A stretch of 12,848 nucleotides of DNA from positions 1 to 12,848 of the forward strand of contig CAISYX010000090.1 of the NCBI GenBank assembly GCA_903889815.1. Direction: 5' to 3'. Below, one piece after another: positions 12,778-12,848 of this stretch. This stretch comes from an uncultured Gammaproteobacteria bacterium (GTDB taxonomy: Bacteria > Pseudomonadota > Gammaproteobacteria > Pseudomonadales > Pseudohongiellaceae). The notes below the pieces were generated by a model. That model worked only from the letters and a program-made list of their open reading frames with translations, searched no databases and was not told the DNA's origin. The position numbers were made by a program, and so were the translations under genes. Every line of letters begins with the position of its first letter. The first letter of the stretch is position 1.

Positions 12778-12848
12778 ATGGTATTTTTCGTTCGCGCAGA
12801 TGAAGCCGCTTCTGACCGCGCTATTTCCGGTCTCGTTCTGCGAAACTC
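12677..12848 (+). CDS. Partial SAM-methyltransferase-like frame (METTL13/EEF1AKMT4-like), overlapping the HAD 3' end
   Basis: In the frame one base ahead of the HAD gene, the DNA is open from after a TGA at 12668-12670 to the window edge. From about 12713 it reads EYSSAKYWEERYAGCGELAG followed by HEWYFSFAQMKPLLTALFP. The pattern Y...YWexRY...(F/H)eWY.sy..lkplL is the N terminus of class I methyltransferases related to METTL13 and EEF1AKMT4, best known in eukaryotes, though bacterial relatives exist. The SAM-binding motif would lie beyond the edge. GTG 12677 is only the first possible start; there is no ribosome-binding site, and the true start or upstream exon may be absent. The codons used (AGA, GGA, CTA, TAT, TTT) and the lower GC (about 56% over the last 128 bases) differ from the operon before it. 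This may be a neighbouring gene, or foreign sequence joined to the contig. Confidence 0.45.
   Translation, partial: MCAPCVGTAPEPEYSSAKYWEERYAGCGELAGHEWYFSFAQMKPLLTALFPVSFCET

Noticed and set aside
12774..12848. ATG 12778 directly after the HAD stop as the start of the next gene
   Set aside because: Its translation (MVFFVRADEAASDRA...) shows no recognisable family, whereas the overlapping frame has a clear YWEERY...HEWY pattern. It cannot be fully excluded.

Overview
The window looks like chromosomal DNA from a GC-rich (roughly 57-63%) Gram-negative bacterium. A gammaproteobacterium is most likely, because it has an OxyR with both redox cysteines, a Pseudomonas/Azotobacter-type fpr with a divergent FinR-like regulator, an NnrU-family protein and a two-half MMPL/RND exporter. 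No mobile element, CRISPR array, tRNA or rRNA gene was seen. The lineage cannot be fixed without a database search.

Left part (1-3012). The 5' end of a secreted redoxin-domain protein runs off the left edge on the minus strand. Upstream of it lies oxyR, also on the minus strand. The oxyR upstream region holds a well-formed two-dyad OxyR site (1715-1751) that covers the predicted oxyR promoter. On the other strand a strong rho-independent terminator (1830-1868) ends a stretch with no gene. This is the layout of oxyR/oxyS in enteric bacteria and points to a divergent, OxyR-controlled small RNA. An nnrU-family membrane protein gene and a small secreted protein of unknown function follow on the plus strand.

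Middle part (3055-9083). On the minus strand a large RND/MMPL transporter gene is followed 17 bases later by a divergent ClpP-type protease, as an apparent two-gene operon. A second redoxin, a paralogue of the first but with a Cys at the expected active-site position, reads rightward and converges on fpr (ferredoxin-NADP+ reductase), with a bidirectional terminator between them. fpr and a finR-like LysR regulator are divergent around a classic LysR-type promoter region. OxyR, FinR/Fpr and the two redoxins make this a redox/oxidative-stress neighbourhood.

Right part (9080-12848). An inositol-monophosphatase-family gene converges on finR with a 4-base overlap. Divergent from it is a tightly packed operon for the epimerisation of polyprenyl-phosphoryl ribose to arabinose: a DprE1-like FAD oxidase, a DprE2-like SDR, and a HAD phosphatase of the type normally fused to a UbiA-family phosphoribosyltransferase. 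The HAD frame ends just where the UbiA domain would be expected to begin. From about 12,700 a different frame encodes what looks like the start of a METTL13/EEF1AKMT4-type methyltransferase. That junction is either a real rearrangement or a chimeric contig end.
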